Shown here one piece after another: positions 1 to 11,334 of a stretch of 64,000 nt of DNA. Source of the stretch: Tubiluchus corallicola (Eukaryota; Priapulida; Priapulimorpha; Priapulimorphida; Tubiluchidae); NCBI GenBank assembly GCA_030141605.1, contig JAQGDQ010000763.1, positions 1 through 64,000 of the forward strand, read 5' to 3'. Position 1 is the first letter of the stretch; every line of letters starts with the position of its first letter. The notes below the pieces were generated by a model. It worked only from the letters and a program-made list of their open reading frames with translations. It ran no database searches and was not told the DNA's origin. A program made the translations under genes and the position numbers.

Positions 1-470
1 CACAAAATGAATTGTTGAAAGGCAGACGGGATGATTTTTCATATACTACCCCATTTTCAAGTACAATAAAAAGTATACATTTTAACACAATTAATACTGG
101 CGTTTCTTATAATAAGTAACAGATAAAAAACTAAACTGAATTAACTATTGATAACATCACAAATTTAATTAACTATTGATAACATCACAAACGAACATAA
201 TTTTTAAAAATGAAGTACAGTGCACCTGTAAGATATTCAGTGCGTTGTAGTAAAACTAGGCAAGTTTTAAGATAAAAATTCAAATTTCAAATTTACCAAT
301 GTGCTCACGCTTGACCTGTGAACGTGTGCAGTTCGTCACAAACTAACGCATCTGAACTAAGAGGTAAAGCACCTGTTTTATGTGCAACGCGTTTCCGAAA
401 TGCAGGCGCAAGTGCCCGTCTATCTAGCGAATGGCGAAAAATGCATGTAACAGTGAAGAACTAGTGGCGC
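1..470 (+). repeat. Dispersed repeat family R2, copy A
   Basis: This stretch aligns along its length with 27391-27860 in the same orientation. Shared blocks include the start (a GGATGATTTTTCATAT segment) and the end (an AAATGCAGGCGC segment followed by GTGCCCGTCT). A shorter relative with terminal inverted repeats is at 52681-53243. No coding capacity is seen. It is probably a non-autonomous DNA element, cut here by the window edge. Confidence 0.6.
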
Positions 471-1001
471 GAACGTGAAATTGTGTTTGTGTGGTAATAA
501 TTCTTTCACGTAACTCACATTTGAAAAAAAGTTTTTGTCATTTCAATATTTTAATGAGTAGATTATTGTCTTCCGGTTTTGGATCCGGTTTTGCTTTAAC
601 GAACAAATTTGGTTTAGTTATGAAAAAACTGCCGAAAAATACTGTCAAAAATGCCTTCTCACCAAAAAGCTGCTTGCTGTCTACTCAACCTTTCACGCGA
701 CATAAATTTTTAACTTCGCTGATAAAATTTTCATGAAATTACACCGAACTTCCGTCGGAAACACGTCTCCTAACTCCCCAGCGAGTGATAAGAGCTTTAT
801 GGGTATAGAGAATGCGCGAATGGAGTGACCACTTAACACCGCGAGTAATCGAACAAGTACACAATTCAAAATAACAACGTTAGATCAGGAAACAAAGTAC
901 CGTTTTGTTGGAAAGTTCCGTTTGTTGATTCAAGCATGGCAACAATGACTAGACGCGATACGTGTTCGTTACGAAGAGTGGCTGTGTTATATGGTTTTAG
1001 G
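471..1001. other. No gene recognised
   Basis: AT-rich DNA between repeat R2 and the 27 bp array. The only open frame is short, and I see no splice-flanked or family-like coding segment in it. Confidence 0.5.
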
Positions 1002-2018
1002 CAGTGGCGGCTCGTAGTGGGGGTGAACCAGTGGCGGCTCGTAGTGGGGGTGTACCAGTGGCGGTTCGTAGTGGGGGTGTACCAGTGGCGGCTCGTAGTG
1101 GGGGGTGTACCAGTGGCGGCTCGTAGTGGGGGTGTACCAGTGGCGGCTCGTAGTGGGGGTGTACTAGTGGCGGCTCGTAGTGGGGGTGTACCAGTGGCGG
1201 CTCGTAGTGGGGGTGTACCAGTGGCGGCTCGTAGTGGGGGTGTACTCGTGGCGGCTCGTAGTGTGGGTGTACCAGTGGCGGTTCGTAGTGGGGTGTACCA
1301 GTGGCGGCTCGTAGTGGGGGTGTACCAGTGGCGGCTCGTAGTGGGGGTGTACCAGTGGCGGCTCGTAGTGGGGGTGTACCAGTGAGGCGGCTCTAGTGGG
1401 GGTGTACTAGTGGCGGCTCGTAGTGGGGGTGTACCAGTGGCGGCTCGTAGTAGGGTGAACCAGTGGCGGTTCGTAGTGGGGGGTGTACCAGTGGCGGCTC
1501 TAGTGGGGGTGTACTAGTGGCGGCTCGTAGTGGGGGTGTACCAGTGGCGGCTCGTAGTGGGGGTGTACCAGTGGCGGCTCGTAGTGGGGGTGTACCAGTG
1601 AGGCGGCTCTAGTGGGGGTGTACCAGTGGCGGCTCGTAGTGGGGGTGTACCAGTGGCGGCTCGTAGTGCGGTGTACTCGTGGCGGCTCGTAGTGGGGGGT
1701 GTACCAGTGGCGGCTCTAGTGGGGGTGTACTCGTGGCGGCTCGAAGTGGGGGTGTACCAGTGGCGGCTCGTAGTGGGGTGTACCAGTGGCGGCTCGAAGT
1801 GGGGGGTGTACCAGTGGCGGCTCGTAGTGGGGGTGTACCAGTGGCGGCTCTAGTGGGGGTGTACCAGTGGCGGCTCTAGTGGGGGTGTACTAGTGGCGGC
1901 TCGTAGTGGGGGTGAACCAGTGGCGGTTCGTAGTGGGGGGTGTACCAGTGGCGGCTCGAAGTGGGGGTGTACCAGTGGCGGCTCGTAGTGGGGGTGTACC
2001 AGTGAGGCGGCTCGTAGT
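1002..2018 (+). repeat. 27 bp tandem satellite built from the element's terminal sequence
   Basis: About 37 head-to-tail copies of a roughly 27 bp unit (GTGGCGGCTCGTAGTGGGGG then TGTACCA), with small indels. Each unit contains the same CAGTGGCGGCTCGTAG that forms the left end of the surrounding element. The R/S/G/V-rich open frames here come from a repeat without stop codons and are not genes. Confidence 0.85.
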
Positions 2019-2521
2019 TAAAATTACTGGGGGTGCTGCTTCCGGAAATTTTTAGCCATTGTTTTAATACTGTGTAAAACGAAACAAATGTCTGTAGTTT
2101 TAATGTTGTAATTGTAATTTTAAACAAGAAAAACATACGAAAGTTTACACGTAAACTTGATAAAATCCTAAACAAAAAATATTTTTTGCTTACAAAAAGC
2201 CTAAATTGTCGCAGTTCAAGCTTGATTCATTCACGTGACAACAGACTGTGTGAGCGACTGTACTTTCTCTACCTAGCAGCAGACGCTAGCAGTGCAGCGT
2301 ACAGTGTGTTATCTCAGACATGTGCGCATGCGCACAACAGCCAAACACCTCGTTGTTGGAGCTGTGAAGCAAACAGTACTACCCTCACGTGCTCTGGTTC
2401 CGTACAAGCATAAAGAAAGAACTAAAGAAAAAACACTTCTTATATTGAATATTATCGATAATATTGAGTGAAAATAGGGGGTGCTGCAGTTCCATAGTAC
2501 CTATACACAAGCCGCCACTTG
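1002..2521 (+). mobile_element. Candidate hAT-like non-autonomous element containing a satellite
   Basis: The left end starts CAGTGGCGGCTCGTAG. The right end, at about 2507-2521, is close to its reverse complement (AGCCGCCACTTG). CAGTGGCGGCT-type ends are typical of hAT elements. The non-satellite part (2018-2420) recurs at 48639-49100 in the same orientation, and a piece recurs inverted at 4668-4740. No clear 8 bp target duplication was found and there is no transposase frame. Calling it hAT is inference from end sequence only. Confidence 0.45.
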
Positions 2522-2677
2522 AAGAGGTATAATCATTGATGGGTATCGAAAGTTATAGAGAAGTATTCATGCTTCAATATCCAATATGCATTATATTTTT
2601 CACTGTATTTTTTGCAATGTCAACAAATACTACACAATAATATAATGTAAGAAATACGAACATCAGTGCTGTGCAAC

Positions 2678-4065
2678 ATATACTTATAGTACAGGGTCCT
2701 ATACTCCTGGCCCTATACTTATAGTACAGAGGTCCCAAACTCTGGGCCCTATACTTATAGTACAGGGTCCTACACTCCTGGCCCTATACTTATAGTACAG
2801 AGGTCCCAAACTCTGGGCCCTATACTTATACTTATAGTACAGGGTCCTATACTCCTGGCCCTATACTTATAGTACAGAGGTCCCAAACTCTGGGCCCTAT
2901 ACTTATAGTACAGGGTCCTATACTCCTGGCCCTATACTTATAGTACAGAGGTCCCAAACTCTGGGCCCTATACTTATAGTACAGAGGTCCCAAACTCTGG
3001 GCCCTATACTTATAGTACAGAGGACCAAAAGTCCGGGTCCTATACTTGTTGTACAAGGGCCTCATACTCCTGGCCCTATACTATAGTACAGGGGCCTATA
3101 ATCCGGGCCCTATACTTATTGTACAGGGCCTCATACTCTGGGCTCTATACTTATAGTACAGAGGTCCCAAACTTCGGGCCCTATACTTGTTGTACAGGGA
3201 CCTATACTCCGGGCCTTATACTTATTGTACAGGGCCTCATAGTCTGGGCCCTATACTTATAGTACAGAAGTCCCGAACTCCGGGCCCTATACTTGTTGTA
3301 CAAGGGCCTATACTCGTGACCCTATACTTATTGTACAGGGACCTATACTCCGGGCCCTATACTTATTGTACAAGGCCTCATACTCTGGGCCCTAAACTTG
3401 TTGTACAGGGCCTCATAGTCTGGGCCCTATACTTATAGTACAGAAGTCCCGAACTCCGGGCCCTATACTTGTTGTACAAGGGCCTATAATCCGGGCCCTA
3501 TACTTATTGTACAGGGGCCTATACTACTGGTCCTATACTTGTTGTACAAGGGCCTCATACTCCTAGCCCTATACTATAGTACAGGGGCCTATGATCCGGG
3601 CCCTATACTTATTGTACAGGGCCTCATACTCTGGGCCCTATACTTATAGTACAGAGGTCCCGAACTCCGGGCCCTATACTTATTGTACAAGGCCTCATAC
3701 TCTGGGCCCTAAACTTGTTGTACAGGGCCTCATAGTCTGGGCCCTATACTTATAGTACAGAAGTCCCGAACTCCGGGCCCTATACTTATTGTACAAGGCC
3801 TCATACTCTGGGCCCTAAACTTGTTGTACAGGGCCTCATAGTCTGGGCTCTATACTTATAGTACAGAAGTCCCGAACTCCGGGCCCTATACTTGTTGTAC
3901 AAGGACCTCATACTCTGGGCTCTATACTTGTTGTACAAGGACCTCATACTCTGGGCTCTATACTTGTTGTACAAGGACCTCATACTCTGGGCTCTATACT
4001 TATAGTGCAGCGGTCCCATACTCCAGGCCCCATACTTCTTGTACAAGGGCCTCATTCTCCGGACC
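2678..4065. repeat. About 35 bp tandem satellite
   Basis: Roughly 39 monomers of about 35 bp. Each has a CCTATACTT(A/G)T core, a GTACA(A/G)GG segment and a GGGCCC-type palindrome at the junction. Variant monomers (ending AAACTC, ATACTCC or ATAATCC) alternate in blocks, giving partial higher-order periodicity. Confidence 0.85.
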
Positions 4066-4354
4066 CCAAACGTTCGTTGTCGTTGTCGTCGTGTTGTTGT
4101 TGTCTTTACACTCATAAAAGCACACACAACAACCTACTCAAGCGAGCTACAGAACAATGAATTATTAACAAACGTTTAATCTCCCAGGCGTATTCATCCG
4201 AGCTTGAGATTCAGAGCATCTAGACAGGTTAGTAAAAGCCTAAATAATGCATAGTGAATATAATGCATTGTCATAATGCCCTTTATAAACGTATTTACGT
4301 GTGCATGTACAATTGTACACGAAGTGTGGTGGTATTGGTGGCTGTCGATCATGC

Positions 4355-4672
4355 AAGGTAACTGTTGTTGTTGTTGTTTTCATTGTTGTCGTCGTTGCTA
4401 TTGTCGTTGTTGTCATTGTTGTTGTTGTTGCTGTAGTCATTGTTGTTATTGTTGTCATTGTTGTTGTCGTCGTCGTTGCTGTTGTTATTGTCGTCGTTGT
4501 TGTTGTTGCTGCTGTCATCATTGTCGCTGTTGTTGTTGCTGTCATTGTTGTTGTTGTTGTCGTCGTCGTCGTCGTCGCTGTTGTTGTTGTTGTTGCTGTC
4601 ATCATTGTTGTTGTTGTTGCTGTCATTGTTGTTGTTGTAGTTGTTGTCGTCGCTGTTGTTCTTGTTGTGCAC
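4355..4672. repeat. Degenerate trinucleotide tract (TTG/TCG/CTG)
   Basis: A continuous run of NTTG/NTCG-type triplets on plus. It yields long open frames in several frames (poly-V, poly-L, poly-C on plus; poly-T and poly-N on minus). No protein signal beyond composition, so it is annotated as microsatellite DNA. Confidence 0.85.
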
Positions 4673-4740
4673 ATGTCTGAGATAACACGCTGTACGCTCG
4701 CGTCTGCTGCTGGGTAGAAAAGTACTATCTCTACCACAGT
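4668..4740 (-). repeat. Inverted fragment of the 2018-2420 repeat
   Basis: The reverse complement of about 2262-2332 is recognisable here: the ACATGTCTGAGATAACAC block, the CTGCTGCTGGGTAG block and the TCTCTACC end. It shows that this dispersed repeat occurs in both orientations near the window start. Confidence 0.6.
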
Positions 4741-5424
4741 AACAGTTGCCACGTGTTTACCGTGTACCATCATATTCTTGGATTTGATAAAGTGTAAACT
4801 TAGCCTGTGTGCTTAAAACATAAATCATTTGATAATGGACGCCTTGCATCTCCAAAAGTTCTATGACTGTAAATGAACTACAACAGCTTAATTTTTCACA
4901 GTTGTTTCTCCATGAGAAAGGTAAATTAAGAAAAGACGCGATCTTCAAATATAACAAGAACAAAATTACACATGTTTGTTTCGTTTTACACTGCATTAAA
5001 ACAATAGGAAAAGATTGGGATCCTACTAATTATTGCTACGATCCCCCACTGGATAGGTTCCTGTTCCACCACAGCTATTTACATTAAGCAGTAATTGAAT
5101 ACTGAATCGTAGCAAGGTTATGGACGCGGGTAATTTGCAAAGTCAATGATTCGAACAATTCACCTTGCGTAGCTAGTAATAAAACATTTATAGATAATTC
5201 AATATGATTGGATCAAAATGTGTGAAAAATGCTGTTTTTTGTGACCCTGTGCCGAGACGAGGTTAGATAGGCAGGTTTTTGGGCAATGTCTGGAGAAAAT
5301 TTAGGGAACATGCAGGGATGCAGGGCCAGAGGATCCTATAGGCTAGTATAGGCTGCAACATAGGACCCTTCAAACTTGGGGTGCCTCTTTGTAACATTTG
5401 GTAAAAATATGTTTCTTTCTTTCA
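4741..5424. other. No gene recognised
   Basis: Mixed-composition DNA between two trinucleotide tracts. Short open frames on both strands have no recognisable family features. Confidence 0.5.
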
Positions 5425-6455
5425 CTACGGTTGTGCTGTTGTCGTTGTCGTCGTTGTTGTTGTTGTCGTTGTTGCTGTTGTCGCTGTCGTCGTTGTTCTT
5501 GTTGTCGTTGCTGTTGTTGTTCTTGTGGTCGTTGCTGCTGTTGTTGTCATCGTCGTCGTTGTTGTCGTTGTTGTTATCGCCGTTGTTATTGTCATTGTTG
5601 TTGTTGTTGTTGTTGTTGCTGTTGTCGCTGTCGTTGTTGTTGTTATTGTCGTTGTTGTTGTTGTTGTCATTGTTGTTGCTGTTGTCGCTGTCGTCATTGT
5701 TTTTGTTGCTGTTGTTGTTCTTGTTGTCGTTGCTGTTGTTGTTGTCGTCGTGTTCGTTGTTGTTGTTGTCGTTGCTGTTGTTGCTGTTGTCGCTGTCCTT
5801 GTTGTTGTTGTCGTTGTTGCTGTTGTTGTTCTTGTTGTCGTTGCTGTTGTTGTTGTCGTTGTCGTCCTCGTTGTTGTTGTTGTCATTGTTGTTGTTGTTG
5901 CTGTCATTGTTGTCGTTGTTGCTGTTGTCGCTGTCGTCGTTGTTCTTGTTGTCATTGCTGTTGTTGTTCTTGTGGTCGTTGCTGCTGTTGTTGTTGTTGT
6001 CGTCGTCGTCGTTGTTGTCATCGCCGTTGTTATTGTCATTGTTGTCATTGTTGCTGTTGTTGCTGTCATTGTTATTGTCGTTGTTGTTGTCATTGTTGTT
6101 GCTGTTGTTGCTGTCGTTGTTGTTTTTGTTGCTGTTGTTGTTCTTGTTGTCGTTGCTGTTGTTGTTGTTGTCGTTGTTGTCATTGCTGCTGTTGCTGTTC
6201 TCACTGTCCTTGTTGTTGTTGTCGTTGTTGCTGTTGTTGTTCTTGTTGTCGTTGCTGTTGTTGTTGTCGTCGTCGCCCTCGTTGTTGTTGTTGTCGTTGT
6301 TGCTGTTGTTGTTCTTGTTGTCGTTGCTGTTGTTGTTGTCGTCGCCCTCATTGTTGTTGTTGTCGCTGTTGCTGTTGTTGTTCTTGTTGTCGTTGCTGTT
6401 GTTGTTGTCGTCGTCCTCGTTATTGTTGCTGTTGTCGTTGTTGTTGCTACGGATG
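5425..6455. repeat. 1 kb degenerate trinucleotide tract
   Basis: About 340 triplets of NTTG/NTCG/NCTG type. It reads as an open frame of about 300-360 codons in three plus frames and one minus frame at once, which is the hallmark of a low-complexity repeat and not of a gene. Internal blocks of about 60-100 bp recur, so it grew partly by duplication of longer segments. Confidence 0.85.
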
Positions 6456-7090
6456 TGCTAATTTGGTTTGCAATAAATAGTAAAATAGTGGCATGCCTTG
6501 AAGAATATTTTTATTGACAAATAAAAGACAGCTATTCTAGTTTATTTATAAGAGTTTGCAATAAGTTTGTGGCAAGCGAAAAAATAGCACAAGTAAAAAA
6601 ACATTCGCGGTTTAATTAGTGGGTGTCTCCGTCTGAGGGGCCCCATAATTTTACTCGCTGGGGGGTCCCAAAAAGTCATAATCTGGCCCTGTACTTAGGA
6701 CAACATCTACCCTTGCGATGAACTCGATTTTTCGCAAAAAAATATATTATAGGGAAACACACACAATGCGGTGCTTTAATATTGTGAGGTCACAATATCA
6801 AAACACGCGAACCACGAGAACGACAACAGCATCGCAGCGAAACAGACCTCTTTATAGAGCTACTTCGCAAACGAATGCCGCCAAAACGTGCTGTATTCTT
6901 GTGACAAGGGAAAAACGGCACATTTACCTTTTCAAAGAATCACATTTTTTGATGACATAATTATAGTGTGTTTAATTATAAGTTTGTAAAATTTAGCGTT
7001 ACTTTACCTTGAATTTTTTAAATGCTGGTGAATGAAAAACGAGGATAAGCTCATTTTTACACATTTACATTTACACATTTAGATAATCCG
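6456..7090. other. No gene recognised
   Basis: AT-rich DNA with no splice-flanked coding segment or family match that I can see. Confidence 0.5.
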
Positions 7091-7091
7091 C

Positions 7092-7580
<489 letters not shown>

Positions 7581-7582
7581 CT

Positions 7583-9232
7583 AATTTAATTTAAACAATG
7601 GTAAAACAAATGAACTTAGAAGATTGCTAATTTAATTTAAACAATGATAAAACAATTGAACTTGCAAGATTGCTAATCTAATTTAAACAATGATAAAACA
7701 ATTGAACTTACAAGATTGCTAATCTAATTTAAACAGTGATAAAACAAATGAACTTACAAGATTGCTAATCTAATTTAAACAATGATAAAACAAACGAACT
7801 TACAAGATTGCTAATCTAATTTAAACAATGATAAAACAATTGAACTTACAAGATTGCTAATCTAATTTAAACAATGATAAAACAAATGAACTTACAAGAT
7901 TGCTAATTTAATTTAAACAATAATCAAAATATATGAACTTACAAGATTGCTAATCTAATTTAAACAATGATAAAACAATTGAACTTACAAGATTGCTAAT
8001 CTAATTTAAACAATGATAAAACAAACGAACTTACAAGATTGCTAATCTAATTTAAACAATGATAAAACAAATGAACTTACAAGATTGTTGTTAGTCTAAT
8101 TTAAACAATGATAAAACAAACGAACTTACAAGATTGCTAATCTAATTTAAACAATGATAAAACAAATGAACTTACAAGATTGCTAATCTAATTTAAACAA
8201 TGATAAAACAAACGAATTTACAAGATTGCTAATCTAATTTAAACAATGATAAAACAATTGAACTTACAAGATTGCTAATTTAATTTAAACAATGATAAAA
8301 CAATTGAACTTACAAGATTGCTAATCTAATTTAAACAATGATAAAACAATTGAACTTACAAGATTGCTAATCTAATTTAAACAATGATAAAACAATTACA
8401 AGATTGCTAATTTAATTTAAACAATGATAAAGCAATTGAACTTACAAGATTGCTAATTTAATTTTAACAATGATAAAACAATTGAACTTGCAAGATTGCT
8501 AATCTAATTTAAACAATGATAAAACAATTGAACTTACAAGATTGCTAATCTAATTTAAACAATGATAAAACAAATGAACTTACAAGATTGCTAATTTAAT
8601 TTAAACAATGATAAAACAAATGAACTTACAAGATTGCTAATCAAATTTAAACAATGATAAAACAATTGAACTTACAAGACTGCTAATTTAATTTAAACAA
8701 TGATAAAACAATTGAACTTGCAAGATTGCTAATTTAATTTAAACAATGATAAAACAAATGAACTTACAAGATTGCTAATTTAATTTAAACAATGATAAAA
8801 CAATTGAACTTACAAGATTGCTAATTTAATTTAAACAATGATAAAACAAATGAACTTACAAGACTGCTAATTTAATTTAAACAATGATAAAACAATTGAA
8901 CTTGCAAGATTGCTAATTTAATTTAAACAATGATAAAACAAATGAACTTACAAGATTGCAAATTTAATTTAAACAATGATAAAACAATTGAACTTACAAG
9001 ATTGCTAATTTAATTTAAACAATGATAAAACAATTGAACTTGCAAGATTGCTAATTTAATTTAAACAATGATAAAACAATTGAACTTACAAGATTGCTAA
9101 TTTAATTTAAACAATGATAAAACAAATGAACTTACAAGATTGCTAATTTAATTTAAACAATGATAAAACAATTGAACTTACAAGATTGCTAATCTAATTT
9201 AAACAATGATAAAACAATTGAACTTACACGAT
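7583..9232. repeat. 46 bp tandem satellite
   Basis: About 36 head-to-tail copies of a 46 bp unit starting CTAATCTAATTTAAACAATG and ending TTACAAGATTG. Variants are mainly AATTGAAC versus AAATGAAC versus AAACGAAC, and CTAATC versus CTAATT. Very homogeneous and AT-rich. Confidence 0.9.
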
Positions 9233-9514
9233 TTTTCGTACCTTTATATCCTGAAGCTTCACTTATTCATTCTTTCAATTAGAGCACCTATTCAGCTCCT
9301 AACTTCGTCTTAATTCATCACGGGTTATCTCCACACAATAATGTTACTTACGTTAAACACAAGCAAAGTTATTAGCCATGCTGTACCTCTCGCACCGTGA
9401 ACACGTCAACTGCCTCTAGTGAAAGCGATTATTCTAAACTGCACTGTCCGGTTCATTTCAGTCACCCGTGACGTTATAGTTGTGGTCGTAGCTGGTAGAT
9501 GGCGCCAGCTGACA
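9233..9514. other. No gene recognised
   Basis: Single-copy-looking DNA after the 46 bp satellite. On minus there is a consensus-like splice donor (GTAAGT at about 9350), but the preceding short frame stops, so I do not call an exon. Confidence 0.4.
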
Positions 9515-10080
9515 GGTTTAATGGTTAGAGGTACCTGAAGTAGGTTTTAGAAAAATCAGCTTAAAAATTACGTTATTTTACAGCTATTTTATACACATAT
9601 CGTACTCGCGTTAAAAGGATTTTTTGTTTGTTTTCATTTTAAATCTCCTGCAATACTGTCTGAGGTCACCATTACATGACGTCACATATGCACAACGTAA
9701 ATCAGGAGAATAAAAGGAAATGTTAAATTATGTCCCAAAAAACTTTCCATACAAATCTATATTACTTGGCATTTCACTTAGCTGCTGGACATTCTTATGT
9801 AACTAGAAATAATAATTTAAAATGTTTGTGCCAATTGGTAAAATGTCATTGGCTCACCCTCCAGGGTGCGCCACTCACTAACGAAAACGTATTTTTAATC
9901 TTATTGACAAGATACAGTAATTTGAAATTTACTTAGTAACATGTGTGCTACGAATGCTCTGATTATTTTTTCTAAATTCACGCAATGTTATCTAAACTTG
10001 TTTCACACGACTTATCGTCAAAATGGCTGTGTTTAACGGTCATCGCGGGACTTTAAATTTACACTGCAAAAGAGACCCAC
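9515..10080 (+). repeat. Dispersed repeat family R3, copy A
   Basis: Collinear with 61440-62040 on the same strand. Shared landmarks are the ATTACATGACGTCAC block, GTCCCAAAAAACTTTCCAT, the AATAATAATTTAAAATGTT block and CAAAATGGCTG near the end. A third copy, split by an insertion, is at 52545-53400. No coding capacity; probably a non-autonomous transposon. Confidence 0.7.
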
Positions 10081-10940
10081 ATCTTCCTACATCCCGGGTT
10101 CTCCTCTCTCTAAATTTTGGTAAATTTCTGCCCACGACCCCATCCAAGTGCCAATAAAACGTTTTGTCTACAACGGCGGTCGAAAAAATCTCCAAAGATC
10201 CTTCAAGAAATCTTTAATATTTTTGCTCATTGGAGGAACATCATCGGTCCAGAGTAAAGAACAGTTGTTAAATTGTGTTAAAAGTGTTACATTGTGCTAA
10301 ATAATAATTCTGATGAAATGCTGGCATGAAGCATAGTTAAGGTGTGGTATCACGTGACCAAGTGATTCATAATCGACAGACTGACGTAGGCAGTCGATGC
10401 GCCGAAGCTCACGGCGCATGAAGAGTTTAGTAAAAGCTTTGTCATGCCCGCACCTCAGGAAGAATAGAACTAGGAACTGATCCGGAGAGGGCTTGGCATT
10501 ACTATCCTTTATGATTATGATATTTACTGTGTTTAATGCTTAATAAATGTGTTGCTTCTTAACCTGAGTTTTAATAGTTTTGCCATGCCGGTCGTGACTT
10601 CCCAGCGGCCACGAGAAACAACAATATTCAACTAGCAACTCTAAAACAGCAAATACACAGCCAATCAGACAATTATTTTATTCCTAGTTGCATCTTAGGG
10701 AAGAAAATTTATAACTCTTTGACAAGAGGAGTAACAGGGATTGCAGAACAATATAAACCTGTTTAGAAATGCCTCTGCCAAGATGAAGCATTACAAGTTA
10801 ACTTGGGGGACATTTTTAGGACCTCCGTGTATGTATTCAACGTAATGAACTGCGGAATTTAATATAGTTGTCTTTAGCAGGTTCAGCTTTAATAAATTTG
10901 TCATCCTGTTTGCTAAAAAACGTTATCTCTCAGAATGCTA
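10081..10940. other. No gene recognised
   Basis: No coding segment seen. An AATAAATGTG polyadenylation-like motif near 10540 follows moderately GC-rich DNA. An old LTR could look like this, but I cannot define its ends. Confidence 0.4.
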
Positions 10941-11228
10941 AGGGCCTATCAAAAGTTAGGGCCTAAAGCTACAGCTTTACTAGTATAAGGTTATTGCGCC
11001 CCTGGTGGTGAACTGTCTACGCAATTACACACCACTGTCAATTTATCTCATCAGTAACTGGTAAGAAATTTCACTCTTTTGCTGAGGGCCTATCAAAAGT
11101 TAAGACCTAAAGCTACAGCTTTACTAGTGTAAGGTTATTGCGCCCCTGGTGGTGAACTGTCTACGCAATTACGCACCACTGTCAATTTATCTCATCAGTA
11201 ACTGGTAAGAAATTTCACTCTATTGATT
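10941..11228. repeat. Tandem duplication, two 144 bp copies
   Basis: AGGGCCTATCAAAAGTTA starts at 10941 and again at 11085. The following 144 bp (including GCGCCCCTGGTGGTGAACTG) are repeated with few changes. Confidence 0.85.
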
Positions 11229-11334
11229 TTGTGATGATTTTTGTGTCTTGATAACTGCGGTGCCACAAATTGTTTCTTTTAGCTTAATTTCCAAAACTGA
11301 TAATTACATTTGTGTCGAAACGATCGTCTGTTCT

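Noticed and set aside
936-2175. Repetitive proteins with VAARSGG or WRLVVG motifs
   Set aside because: Translation of the 27 bp satellite; frames shift at each unit indel.
4240-6517. Long open frames rich in V, L, C, T or N (up to 361 codons)
   Set aside because: They occur in several frames and on both strands over a trinucleotide repeat; composition alone explains them.
7583-9232. CRISPR-like regular array
   Set aside because: Units are contiguous 46 bp tandem repeats with no unique spacers, and the DNA is eukaryotic.
9340-9400. Possible first exon on minus with a GTAAGT donor
   Set aside because: The only ATG frame stops before the donor; it could be a non-coding 5' exon but there is no partner exon to support it.
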